From positions 1 through 35,542 of the forward strand of contig JAHCMI010000086.1 of assembly GCA_019192545.1 (NCBI GenBank): DNA of 35,542 nt, written 5' to 3'. Shown piece by piece: positions 7,883 to 16,505 of the stretch (position 1 is the stretch's first letter; each line of letters opens with the position of its first letter). This DNA comes from Rivularia sp. MS3. GTDB lineage: Bacteria; Cyanobacteriota; Cyanobacteriia; Cyanobacteriales; Nostocaceae. The notes under the pieces are model-generated. The model was not told the origin of the DNA. It made no database searches and saw only the letters and a program-made list of their open reading frames with translations. Position numbers and translations under genes: made by a program.

Positions 7883-9505
7883 ATGGAGTTGAGCGTGAAG
7901 CAGTTTCTCAATATCAAGCAAAAAAAATTTTATCCCAGATTATTACTCGCAAGTTTCCTCAGTTGTGGAATTTTAATCCAGTTTTCTCTTCCCTCAGAAG
8001 CAGCTTTTACAGGAAAAGGAGACGGGGAGACAAGGCAACGAGGAGACAAGGAGAATATTAATTTCCCCCCATCTCCCCCTCTCCCCCTCTCCCCCTCCTT
8101 CTCCTCTTCCCCCTCCCAAATCCTGGCTCAGCAAACTTCGGTAGACGAACTATCAGATGTCAAACCAACGGATTGGGCTTATCAGGCTTTAAAATCTTTA
8201 ATTGAAAGGTATGGTGTAATTACGGGTTTACCGGATGGGACTTTCAAGGGTAATCGCGCTGTTACTCGTTATGAATTTGCAACTGGTTTGGCTGCGGCTT
8301 TAGACAAGGTGGAAGATGCTATTGCTACTTCTATCAGCGATCGCTACATCCAACAAGATAAAATAACTTTACGACGATTACAAAAAGAATTCGCTCAAGC
8401 TTTACGGGATTTGAGAACTCGGTTAAATGATATTGATTCTCGTTCTTCGGAGTTACAAGCAAATCAGTTTTCTACAACTACTAAATTAAAAGGACAGCAA
8501 ATTGTTGGTTTGACTGATGGAAGAGGAGCTAATTTTACAGTGGTTTCTCGGACTAGATTGACTTTTGAAACTAGCTTTAGTCAAAAAGATTTATTGGTTA
8601 CTCAATTAGAATCTGGTAACAACGGTGGTGATGCTGTTGGTTTAGCACAAAAGGAAGATGGTAATTTACTTGGAAGCGCTGGTAGTTTAGCCAATGCTGG
8701 AGGGCTTGATTTTACTGATGTTGAAGATGATGTTAAACTCAGGCGTTTGCACTATACTTTACGTCCTTCTGCGGATTTAGCGGTAACTGTAGGAACAAAA
8801 ATGTCACCGCGAGATTTTATCGATGGTAATCGCTATGCGAATAACGAAGCGGTTGATTTTAGTTCGGGAATTTTTCTAAATAATCCTTTGATTGTCCAAA
8901 ATCGAATTGATAGAAATGGTGGTGCTGGGGCTGCTGTTGTTTGGAAACCGAATAGTAAGCTGGCTTTTCGCTCGCTTTATATTGCTGGAGATGCAGACTC
9001 AAGCTCTGAAAATAAAGGTTTTTTCGGCGACCCTCATCAAGCAAGTGCTGAATTAGAATATACTTTTAGCGATAAACTAACTTTAAAACTGCAATATACA
9101 AATGCTGAAATCGAAAATACCGATATTAATGCTTATGGGGTAAATGCCGAATACGCTCTCAACCGCAATACGGGAATTTTTGGTCGTTTGGGAATCGGTG
9201 ATTATCAAGGATTTAATACGTCTATAAATCAAGATTTGGATTTAAACCCCGTCAGTTGGACGCTTGGTGTTGGTTTGCGTAACATTGGTATTCCCGGTAC
9301 GATTGCTGGTGTCGCAGTTGGTCAACCTTTTGTTACCGATGGTGTGGGAAATGCGACTCAAACTAACTTCGAGACATTCTATAATCTGCAAGTAAGCGAT
9401 AACATCAGTTTTACTCCCGCAATTTCTTTGGTAATCAATCCCGATAATGACAGCGATCGCGGTACTATTTGGCAAACTACGTTGAGGTCAACGTTTTCGT
9501 TTTAG
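7883..9505 (+). CDS. SLH-domain outer membrane porin (OprB / iron-uptake porin family)
   Basis: An outer membrane channel of the cyanobacterial SLH-OprB type, some of which pass inorganic ions or iron. Numbering from the upstream ATG at 7796: residues 30-69 look like a signal peptide (basic KQKKFYPR, then LLLASFLSCGILIQFSLPSEA). Residues 114-175 are one SLH domain (ELSDVKPTDWAYQALKSL, then VTRYEFATGLAAALDKVED), which anchors the protein to the cell wall. A short coiled coil follows at 185-225, then a beta barrel ending in an aromatic residue (RSTFSF). I prefer the ATG at 7883 because the 29 residues before it are not signal-like, but 7796 is possible. Odd: residues 73-107 are a Pro/Ser-rich low-complexity insert encoded by a purine/pyrimidine repeat. 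The substrate is unknown. Confidence 0.9.
   Translation: MELSVKQFLNIKQKKFYPRLLLASFLSCGILIQFSLPSEAAFTGKGDGETRQRGDKENINFPPSPPLPLSPSFSSSPSQILAQQTSVDELSDVKPTDWAYQALKSLIERYGVITGLPDGTFKGNRAVTRYEFATGLAAALDKVEDAIATSISDRYIQQDKITLRRLQKEFAQALRDLRTRLNDIDSRSSELQANQFSTTTKLKGQQIVGLTDGRGANFTVVSRTRLTFETSFSQKDLLVTQLESGNNGGDAVGLAQKEDGNLLGSAGSLANAGGLDFTDVEDDVKLRRLHYTLRPSADLAVTVGTKMSPRDFIDGNRYANNEAVDFSSGIFLNNPLIVQNRIDRNGGAGAAVVWKPNSKLAFRSLYIAGDADSSSENKGFFGDPHQASAELEYTFSDKLTLKLQYTNAEIENTDINAYGVNAEYALNRNTGIFGRLGIGDYQGFNTSINQDLDLNPVSWTLGVGLRNIGIPGTIAGVAVGQPFVTDGVGNATQTNFETFYNLQVSDNISFTPAISLVINPDNDSDRGTIWQTTLRSTFSF
8012..8117. repeat. Purine-then-pyrimidine repeat inserted in the porin coding region
   Basis: The first half is built of GGGGAGACAAGG / GAGGAGACAAGGAGA units and the second of CCCCCTCT units, with potential pairing between halves. 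Similar pyrimidine tracts stand in intergenic DNA at 18650-18701. Here it is in frame and read as a Gly/Asp/Arg then Pro/Ser-rich linker. Confidence 0.8.
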
Positions 9506-10000
9506 ATTAGTAATAGGGCATGAAGAATTGGGAATAGGGCATTGGACATGGGGAATAGGTGAAATTTCAAAGTTAGGAGTTGGGAGTTAAGAGTTCATAA
9601 TTAGAAATTACCAGTTATAAATTGAGCTTGGTTAAATAGTTTTGAATTTTATATATCATGAAACCTTTATAGTATTGCTTTAGTATTGCTTTATATTTGA
9701 TTTGTAATCTATGTTGGAATATTTATAAATTAATCACTTATCACTCACAACTGTTTTATTTTCCAATTCCCAATTATCAATTACCCATTCCCAATTGTGA
9801 AATTGCAACCGCAGATACAAGCAAATAGTGGTTAATAATGTTTGGATATTTATTTAAGACAAACTTTTTATTTACAATTTTGCCAATCTGAAAATGTAAA
9901 ATCGACCTTCCTAAAATCTAAAATTCTGTCTTGGAAATTTTAATTGGAAGAACATCTAACCATTAAGTTTCCGCAAAATCTAAAATCTAAATTTCTTAAT
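9506..10000. other. Non-coding spacer with short repeats before clpB
   Basis: I see no gene here. It holds GGGCAT/GGGAATAGG repeats (about 9515-9560), a GTTAGGAGTTGGGAGTTAAGAG heptamer-type array (first 20 bases typical; 9571-9595) and a perfect 11-bp tandem, TAGTATTGCTT at 9670 and 9681. CTAAAATCTAAA occurs twice, near 9911 and 9979, just before the clpB start. No CIRCE-type inverted repeat was found. Confidence 0.6.
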
Positions 10001-12670
10001 ATGCAGCCTACAGATCCAGATAAATTTACAGATAAAGCCTGGGAAGCAATTGTTAAATCTCAGGATATTGTCCGTGCTTACAATCAACAGCAGTTAGATG
10101 TAGAACATTTGATGCTGGCTCTTTTGGAACAAGATAATGGGCTGGCTAGTAAGGTTCTAAGTCGTTCTGGAATTGAAGTTGAGCGCTTGCAGCAACAGCT
10201 TGAAGATTTTACTCGCCGTCAACCGAAGGTGGGTAGAAGTGAACAATTATACCTGGGCAAAGGTCTTGACCGGATGCTTGATGGCGCTGAAGATGCAAGG
10301 GAGATGATGAATGATGCTTACATTAGTGTAGAGCATCTGCTGTTGGCTTTTGCTGAAGAAGAGCGGATTGGTAGAAGAATATTTAGAAGTTTAAATGCGA
10401 CTAGTGAAAATTTAGAAGATGCAATTAAAGGGATTCGAGGTAGTCAAAAGGTAACTGACCAAAACCCCGAATCTCGTTACGAAGCTTTAGACAAGTTTGG
10501 TCGAGATTTAACCGAAGAAGCAAAAGCGGGTAGACTTGACCCGGTAATTGGACGAGATGAAGAAATTCGTCGCGTGATTCAAGTCTTATCTCGTCGCAGT
10601 AAAAATAATCCCGTGTTGATTGGCGAACCTGGAGTCGGAAAAACTGCGATCGCCGAAGCGTTGGCTCAAAGAATTGTTAATGGTGATGTTCCCGAATCGT
10701 TGAAAGACCGCCAAATCATCGGTTTGGATATGGGTAGTTTGATTGCTGGAGCAAAATATCGCGGTGAGTTTGAAGATAGATTAAAAGCTGTTCTCCGTGA
10801 AGTTACTGAATCTGCCGGTCAAATAGTTTTGTTTATTGATGAATTGCATACGGTAGTTGGTGCTGGTTCGGGACAGCAAGGCTCGATGGATGCTGGTAAT
10901 TTACTCAAGCCAATGTTAGCTCGCGGTGAACTGCGCTGTATCGGTGCTACTACTACAGATGAATATCGTAAATATATTGAAAAAGACCCAGCTTTAGAAA
11001 GACGTTTCCAGCAGGTTTTAGTTACTCAACCCAGCGTTGAAAATACAATTTCGATTTTACGAGGACTTAAAGAGCGTTACGAAGTTCACCACAATGTAAA
11101 AATTTCCGATTCTGCTTTAGTCGCAGCCGCTACCCTTTCAGCCAGATATATTTCCGACCGCTTTTTACCAGATAAAGCGATTGATTTGGTAGACGAAGCA
11201 GCAGCCCAGTTAAAAATGGAAATTACTTCCAAACCTGCGGAATTAGAAAATATTGAGCGTCGTTTGATGCAGCTAGAAATGGAAAAGCTGTCATTAGCAG
11301 GAGAAGAAAAAACCGCTTTTCAAACCCAGCAGCGTTTAGACAGAATTGAGCAAGAAATAAAAGATTTAACTGACAGACAAGAAGATTTTAATACTCAATG
11401 GCTAGGTGAAAAGCAGGTATTAGAAGAAATCAGCGCTTTAAAGCAAGAAGAAGAAAAGCTGAGAGTTCAAATCGAGCAAGCAGAACGTGCTTACGATCTA
11501 AATACAGCAGCACAATTGAAATATGGGAAACTTGAAAGAGTACAGCGAGAACGGGAAATCAAAGAAACTAAATTATTAGAAGTTCAAAGTAAGGGTTCTA
11601 GTTTATTAAGAGAGCAGGTAACAGAAGACGATATTGCTCAAATAGTTGCTAAATGGACGGGAATTCCGGTAAATAGTCTATTAGAATCCGAAAGACAAAA
11701 ATTATTGCAGTTAGAAGAACACCTTCATCAAAGAGTTGTCGGACAAGACGAAGCAGTAGCAGCGGTTTCGGCTGCGATTCGTTTAGCTCGTGCCAGAATG
11801 AAAGACCCCAATCGTCCCATTGGTTCGTTTTTATTCATGGGACCTACAGGTGTTGGTAAAACAGAATTAGCTCGTGCTTTAGCACAGTTCATGTTTGATT
11901 CCGAAGACGCTATGGTACGTCTAGATATGTCGGAATACATGGAAAAGCATTCTGTGTCTAGGTTAGTAGGGGCACCTCCTGGATACGTCGGCTTTGAAGA
12001 AGGAGGTCAACTTTCCGAAGCAGTCCGCCGTCGTCCTTATTCCGTAGTATTATTAGACGAAATTGAAAAAGCACATCCAGACGTATTTAATATTCTGCTA
12101 CAGGTTTTAGATGACGGTAGAATTACTGATTCTCAAGGGAGAGTAGTAGATTTTCGTAACGCTGTGATTGTGATGACCAGTAATATTGGTAGCGAGCATA
12201 TATTAGATATATCTGGTGATGATTCTCAGTATGAGAAAATGCGGAATCGAGTCATGGATGCTTTACGAAAACACTTCCGTCCCGAATTCGTGAATCGTAT
12301 CGACGACTTAGTTATTTTCCATGCATTAGGTAGAAGGCAAATGGGAAATATTGCTCGGATTCAGTTAAAACGAGTAGAAAGTCTACTAGCAGACCAAAAA
12401 ATTTCCGTAGACATTACTCCCGCAGCTTGCGAGAGATTAGTAGAAATTGGTTACGATCCAATGTACGGAGCGCGTCCAATCAAAAGAGCAATTCGACGAG
12501 AAATTGAAATCCCCATTGCTAATAAGATTTTAGAAAACACCTTTGTACCGGGGGATACTATTGTGATTGATAGAGGTAAAAGCGGATTGACCTTTAGTAA
12601 AAAAAACATTGTTAAAGTTTCTGCACCTACTACAACTACCGTACAGTTAGTCGAATCAGCAGAAGGTTAA
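10001..12670 (+). CDS. clpB: ATP-dependent disaggregase ClpB
   Basis: ClpB is a hexameric AAA+ chaperone that threads aggregated proteins through its pore together with DnaK. Numbering from the ATG at 10001 (889 residues): N-terminal Clp-N domain about 1-145; first ATPase domain with Walker A GEPGVGKT at 208-215 and Walker [10 protein letters not shown]; the coiled-coil middle domain, rich in Glu, Gln and Lys, about 400-530, which distinguishes ClpB from ClpC; second ATPase domain with GPTGVGKT at 614-621, and the sensor-2 segment GARPIKRAI near the end. A TTG 57 bp upstream is in frame, but [17 protein letters not shown] is the usual cyanobacterial N-terminus, so the ATG is chosen. There is no linked dnaK or grpE. 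Confidence 0.97.
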   Translation: MQPTDPDKFTDKAWEAIVKSQDIVRAYNQQQLDVEHLMLALLEQDNGLASKVLSRSGIEVERLQQQLEDFTRRQPKVGRSEQLYLGKGLDRMLDGAEDAREMMNDAYISVEHLLLAFAEEERIGRRIFRSLNATSENLEDAIKGIRGSQKVTDQNPESRYEALDKFGRDLTEEAKAGRLDPVIGRDEEIRRVIQVLSRRSKNNPVLIGEPGVGKTAIAEALAQRIVNGDVPESLKDRQIIGLDMGSLIAGAKYRGEFEDRLKAVLREVTESAGQIVLFIDELHTVVGAGSGQQGSMDAGNLLKPMLARGELRCIGATTTDEYRKYIEKDPALERRFQQVLVTQPSVENTISILRGLKERYEVHHNVKISDSALVAAATLSARYISDRFLPDKAIDLVDEAAAQLKMEITSKPAELENIERRLMQLEMEKLSLAGEEKTAFQTQQRLDRIEQEIKDLTDRQEDFNTQWLGEKQVLEEISALKQEEEKLRVQIEQAERAYDLNTAAQLKYGKLERVQREREIKETKLLEVQSKGSSLLREQVTEDDIAQIVAKWTGIPVNSLLESERQKLLQLEEHLHQRVVGQDEAVAAVSAAIRLARARMKDPNRPIGSFLFMGPTGVGKTELARALAQFMFDSEDAMVRLDMSEYMEKHSVSRLVGAPPGYVGFEEGGQLSEAVRRRPYSVVLLDEIEKAHPDVFNILLQVLDDGRITDSQGRVVDFRNAVIVMTSNIGSEHILDISGDDSQYEKMRNRVMDALRKHFRPEFVNRIDDLVIFHALGRRQMGNIARIQLKRVESLLADQKISVDITPAACERLVEIGYDPMYGARPIKRAIRREIEIPIANKILENTFVPGDTIVIDRGKSGLTFSKKNIVKVSAPTTTTVQLVESAEG

Positions 12671-12692
12671 AAATAGAACAGATTTTATTGTA

Positions 12693-12715
12693 GAGACGTT
12701 GCAATGCAACGTCTC
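12693..12715. repeat. Perfect palindrome GAGACGTTGCA-A-TGCAACGTCTC after clpB
   Basis: Two 11-bp arms with a single central base, 23 bp after the clpB stop. This palindrome is a familiar dispersed cyanobacterial repeat. It can form a very stable hairpin, but no T-run follows, so a terminator role is uncertain. Confidence 0.75.
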
Positions 12716-13207
12716 CGTATATTTTGGTATTTATCAAAAATTGAGTAAAATTTGCTGATTTATTTAGCTATATAGCGCTTATCAAACAACTGAGGTACAG
12801 CAATTATCTTATCCCAACAAAGCTGTACTTTATCTCCCCTCTACTTAATAAGGAGAGGGGTTGGGGGTGAGGTTTTGGAATGTATTTCAATAGACTGCGA
12901 AACGCTATAGCACCACGTAATTAAGTCAGGACATTAGTTAAAACCCGAAAACTATAGCTCATAAACCTTTGACCTTTGAGCTTTAACCTTTGCATAGCGC
13001 TATATAAGTAGGTGAACAAAAATATTTACCGTCATTACGAGCGAAGCGTAGTAATCCCAGCCCCTGCGGTTGCTTCTTTTCACTTCGTTCCACTCGCAAT
13101 GACATTGTGTAATTAATTTTGTTTACTTACTTATTAATCAAACTTGTGAGTTTTTATCTCGAACTGGGAATACTAATCCCAGCAAGCTTTAGAAACCACT
13201 TTTAAAA
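12716..13207. other. Repeat-filled spacer between clpB and the glycosyltransferase cluster
   Basis: No gene seen. TATATAGCGCT at 12769 and AGCGCTATATA at 12996 bound a 238-bp segment as 11-bp inverted repeats. Inside it is CCCCTCT-N11-AGAGGGG (12836-12860), followed by TTGGGGGTGAGG, a common cyanobacterial hairpin repeat. At 13031-13103 is the element starting GTCATTACGAGCGAAGCG and ending CTCGCAATGAC, a widespread bacterial REP-like palindrome. Confidence 0.7.
13164..13182 (+). promoter_or_regulatory. CTGGGAATACTAATCCCAG inverted repeat / J-box-like site
   Basis: CTGGGA and TCCCAG pair across seven bases, 26-44 bp before the glycosyltransferase start. The included TGGGAATACT resembles, from memory, the J-box reported for SigJ-dependent hormogonium promoters in Nostoc punctiforme. 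Position suits a promoter element. I found no second exact copy in the window. Confidence 0.4.
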
Positions 13208-14179
13208 ATGAATACAGCAGTAAACTTAACCGTTGCTATCCCTACTTACAACGGAGAAAATCGTTTACCCCAAGTATTAGATAAATTAAAACAGCAGATA
13301 AATACGGAAAATATTAATTGGGAAGTTCTTATTGTTGATAACAACAGTACGGATGGCACTGCTGAAGTTGTCAAAGAATATCAAGCTAATTGGTTAGAAA
13401 ATGTACCTTTAAGATATTGTTTTGAAGCAGAAAAGGGATTTTCATTTCCCAGACAAAAAGCCATTTCGGAAGCAAAAGGAGAACTACTAGGCTTCCTCGA
13501 TGATGATAATTTACCAAATCCTAATTGGGTAAAAGCAGCATACACATTTGCTCGAGAGCATCCCCAAGCTGGTGCTTTCAGTAGTAAAATCGACGGTTTA
13601 TTTGAAACCGAACCACCTGAAGAACTCAAGCAAATACTTTTTTATCTAGCGATTGTTGACAGAGGCTCGCAACCACTCATGTACGAACCTCGTAAAAAAG
13701 GACTTCCTCCTGGTGCTGGATTGGTAGTGCGTCGTGAAGTTTGGCAGAAATGCGTTCCTAAGCGTCTATTTTTAGTAGGTGGGGGAAAATATATTCTGCG
13801 AGCCGGAGAAGATATTGAAGCACTTTCATATATTTACAAAGCAGGTTGGGAAATTTGGTATAACCCAGAAATGCACATCGAACATGTTATACCTGCTTGG
13901 AGATTAGAAAAAAATTACCTGATGCGTTTAATGCTAAGCATAGGTTTGGGTCGATTTCACTTGAGAATGCTATCACTACAATGGTGGCAAAGACCGTTAG
14001 CTTTTTTAATTTATCTAGTTAATGATAGCCGCAAATTAATTTTACATTTAATTAACTATCGTTCTGTATTTGTTAATAATATCGTTGCTACCTGTGAGAA
14101 AGAACGCTTAATTGGAACTTTATTAAGTCCATTTTATTTAACTCAAATCAGGCTCAGAAATGTTCTGAAATTATACTGA
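13208..14179 (+). CDS. Family 2 glycosyltransferase, HpsE-like paralogue
   Basis: A 323-residue GT-A fold glycosyltransferase, expected to add a sugar from a nucleotide donor to a polysaccharide or lipid-linked acceptor at the cytoplasmic face. LTVAIPTYNGENRLP is the first strand and loop, VDNNSTDGT the nucleotide-binding segment, and GFLDDDNLPNPNW the DxD metal site. It aligns without gaps, end to end, with the 323-residue HpsE-type protein at 27518, sharing AIPTYNG, GFLDDDN, PPEE/PPEN, GED, WEIWYNPEM and WRL-K-YL. That makes it an HpsE family member, so its likely job is hormogonium polysaccharide synthesis. The C-terminal third is basic and hydrophobic, suggesting membrane contact. No ribosome binding site is clear. 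It begins a three-gene glycosyltransferase cluster between clpB and htpG. Confidence 0.88.
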   Translation: MNTAVNLTVAIPTYNGENRLPQVLDKLKQQINTENINWEVLIVDNNSTDGTAEVVKEYQANWLENVPLRYCFEAEKGFSFPRQKAISEAKGELLGFLDDDNLPNPNWVKAAYTFAREHPQAGAFSSKIDGLFETEPPEELKQILFYLAIVDRGSQPLMYEPRKKGLPPGAGLVVRREVWQKCVPKRLFLVGGGKYILRAGEDIEALSYIYKAGWEIWYNPEMHIEHVIPAWRLEKNYLMRLMLSIGLGRFHLRMLSLQWWQRPLAFLIYLVNDSRKLILHLINYRSVFVNNIVATCEKERLIGTLLSPFYLTQIRLRNVLKLY

Positions 14180-14201
14180 GGTTATTTTTATAAACCTAGG
14201 A

Positions 14202-14246
14202 TTAGCATATCAAATATATCAAAGATTATTATAATTGATATGCTAA
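14202..14246 (+). promoter_or_regulatory. 12-bp perfect inverted repeat over a start codon
   Basis: TTAGCATATCAA (14202-14213) and TTGATATGCTAA (14235-14246) are perfect reverse complements separated by 21 AT-rich bases. The right arm contains the ATG of the next gene (14240-14242), so in the mRNA the hairpin would bury the start codon. No ribosome binding site is visible nearby. Confidence 0.65.
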
Positions 14247-15229
14247 ATAATAAAATATCCGTAATCATACCGGTATACAATGGCGAAAATACAATAAAAG
14301 AGACTATTGAATCAGTTTTAAATCAGAGTTTTACTGATTTTGAATTAATAATTATTAATGCAGATTCAACAGACAATACCCTCTCTATTGTTTCTCAGAT
14401 AAAAGACGATAGAATTAAAACTTTTTCTTTTCAAAAAGCTAATGTAGCGGTGAATCGTAATCGTGGAATTAAGCAAGCTACTGGCGATTACATTACTTTT
14501 TTGGATGCAGATGATTTATGGACAACTGATAAATTAGCCGCACAATATACAGCTTTACGAGAAAATCCTCAAGCTGGTGTTGTCTATAGCTGGACAAATT
14601 GTATAGATGAAAATAGCAGGTTTTTACGTCAAGCTTCTCGCGCTAACTGGAATGGAGACGTTTATTCTAATTTCTTATTAGATGATTTTATCGGTAACGG
14701 TTCTAACGTGATGATTTGTAAAAATATTTTAATTGCAGCTGGTGGTTTTGATGAATCATTAACTAATGCTCAAGATACCGATATGTGGTTAAAGTTATCG
14801 GCTTTAACCGATTTTATTTGCGTACCGAAACCTCAAATATTATATAGAATTCAACAAAATTCCATGTCATCTAATGTAATAGGACTGGAAAAATCAAATT
14901 TAGAAGTTATTCAACGGGCTTTTGCTCGCGAAAAAGCAAAATCACTGCAACATCTGAAGCCGATAGCCATAGGAAATCTTTATAAATATCTGTGCTATAA
15001 AGTTCTGGCAGCACCACCAGGAAAACAGCAAAATGCAATTGCAGCCAGATTTTTAATAACTGCAATTAAAACAGATATAAGTCTTTTATTTAAACCGATA
15101 ATATTCAAAGCTGTATTAAAACTAATAGCAATGATAATTTTACCTCCTAATTGGGCAAGTCTGGTATTTCAAAAGCTTCCTCAATTATCGAATACAAGTA
15201 CTTTTTTAGGTTACGAAAAAACAGCTTAG
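14240..15229 (+). CDS. Family 2 glycosyltransferase with altered NDGS motif
   Basis: A 329-residue GT-A glycosyltransferase. KISVIIPVYNGENTI opens the fold, and FLDADDLWTTDK holds the DxD metal-binding site. GGFDESLTNAQDTDMWLKL and ILYRIQQNSMS match the acceptor side of the family. It is a paralogue of the next gene along almost its whole length. The notable change is at residues 40-43: the nucleotide-binding IIINDGSTD, intact in the paralogue, reads IIINADSTD, so the first Asp is Ala and the Gly is Asp. In GT2 enzymes such as SpsA this Asp contacts the nucleotide, so donor binding may be altered or lost. The start codon lies inside a perfect inverted repeat. Probably part of surface polysaccharide synthesis; acceptor and sugar unknown. 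Confidence 0.87.
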   Translation: MLNNKISVIIPVYNGENTIKETIESVLNQSFTDFELIIINADSTDNTLSIVSQIKDDRIKTFSFQKANVAVNRNRGIKQATGDYITFLDADDLWTTDKLAAQYTALRENPQAGVVYSWTNCIDENSRFLRQASRANWNGDVYSNFLLDDFIGNGSNVMICKNILIAAGGFDESLTNAQDTDMWLKLSALTDFICVPKPQILYRIQQNSMSSNVIGLEKSNLEVIQRAFAREKAKSLQHLKPIAIGNLYKYLCYKVLAAPPGKQQNAIAARFLITAIKTDISLLFKPIIFKAVLKLIAMIILPPNWASLVFQKLPQLSNTSTFLGYEKTA

Positions 15230-15315
15230 TAATTCACTATGATTAAATAAATTTTCGGGTGCGTTAGGCTTTCTCCATCACACACCTTACAAGATTAAAA
15301 AAGGAATTTAATTAA

Positions 15316-16299
15316 ATGTCAATTTCCGTAGTAATTCCCGTATTCAATGGAGAAACGACTATTGGAGAAACAATCAATTCAATATGTAATCAAACCTTTC
15401 AGGATATAGAGATAATTATAATTAACGATGGTTCTACCGATAAAACTTTAGAAATTATCAATAAAATTGCTGATTCCCGCATCAAAGTATTTTCCTACCC
15501 AAATGCCGGTTTATCAGCAAGTCGTAATCGAGGCATTTCTCAAGCTCAAGGTGAATATATTTCTTTTATTGATGCTGATGATTTATGGACAACTGATAAA
15601 CTAGAATTACAGTGGCAAGCTTTACAAAAAAATCCTCAAGCTGCTGTTGCTTATAGTTGGACTAATTATATTGACGAATCGAGTCAGTTTTTAAAGTCGG
15701 GTAGAAAAATAAAAGCTAATGGTGATGTATTCAGTAAACTGTTAGTAATTAACTTTCTAGAAAATGGTTCCAATCCTTTAATAGATCGAAAAGCTTTAGA
15801 AAAAGTTGGTGGTTTTGATGAATCGCTTCCCGCAGCAGAAGATATTGATATGTGGTTGCGTCTGGCTGCTAATTACGAATTTATTTGCGTAGAAAAAGCA
15901 CAAATTTTATATCGTATATCAACTAGCTCAATGTCTGCAAATTTGAGAAGACAAGAAAATGCATGTCTGAGAGTAACCGAACGTGCTTTTAGTTATCCTA
16001 AAGCTGAAAACTTGCAGCATTTGAAAAAACAAAGTCTTTCACAGCTTTATCAATACCTAACTTATAAAGCGATTGAAGCACCGCCAAAACAACGACAAAC
16101 TCTTACTGCTGCTTATTTTTTCTGGAGTTGGATTAACAATAATCCTGTTGCTTTGAAAAATAAACGAGTCATAATTGTTGTTTTGAAAATTTTCTTCCCC
16201 CGGTTATTTCAGCGATTGAACCAGTTGAGAAAGGCAGCAACAAAGAATGCTAAGACAATATGCTGTGGTTTTGTGCTTATAAGCCAGAGCCTCTTCTAA
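15316..16299 (+). CDS. Family 2 glycosyltransferase, paralogue of the preceding gene
   Basis: A 327-residue GT-A glycosyltransferase beginning SISVVIPVFNGETTI, with the canonical NDGSTD at 37-42 and FIDADDLWTTDK as the DxD site. It shares AAVAYSWTNYIDE, GDVFSKLL, ENGSN, GGFDESLPAAEDIDMWLRL and ILYRISTSSMSAN with the upstream protein, and also the EAPPKQRQ stretch near 260. The two therefore arose by tandem duplication. AAGGA at 15301, ten bases before the ATG, is a good ribosome binding site, unlike its neighbour. An 86-bp spacer with a GGTGCGTTA...TCACACACC repeat separates the two genes. The C-terminal tail is basic with a hydrophobic end. Confidence 0.88.
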   Translation: MSISVVIPVFNGETTIGETINSICNQTFQDIEIIIINDGSTDKTLEIINKIADSRIKVFSYPNAGLSASRNRGISQAQGEYISFIDADDLWTTDKLELQWQALQKNPQAAVAYSWTNYIDESSQFLKSGRKIKANGDVFSKLLVINFLENGSNPLIDRKALEKVGGFDESLPAAEDIDMWLRLAANYEFICVEKAQILYRISTSSMSANLRRQENACLRVTERAFSYPKAENLQHLKKQSLSQLYQYLTYKAIEAPPKQRQTLTAAYFFWSWINNNPVALKNKRVIIVVLKIFFPRLFQRLNQLRKAATKNAKTICCGFVLISQSLF

Positions 16300-16505
16300 T
16301 AAATCCCAAACAGAACTTATCCGGTAGGGAAATCCGAATCATCTTTATAGGGCAAACAATCCAGTCAATTAAGTACAATTTATCTGCTAAAGCATTTAAA
16401 ATCTCAATCGATAATAACTTTGCTTTCCTTCTCAGGTAAAGTGGAATGTTGGGGTTTTATTGCCCAGGTAATCATTAGAATATTTGTATTTACTGCGATT
16501 AAATT

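Noticed and set aside
9944-10000. Upstream TTG start for clpB
   Set aside because: The additional 19 residues are derived from AT-rich repeat-like DNA (CTAAAATCTAAA), and ATG 10001 gives the family N-terminus.
16300-16505. CIRCE heat-shock operator before htpG (and clpB)
   Set aside because: No TTAGCACTC-N9-GAGTGCTAA or near match was found in either upstream region.
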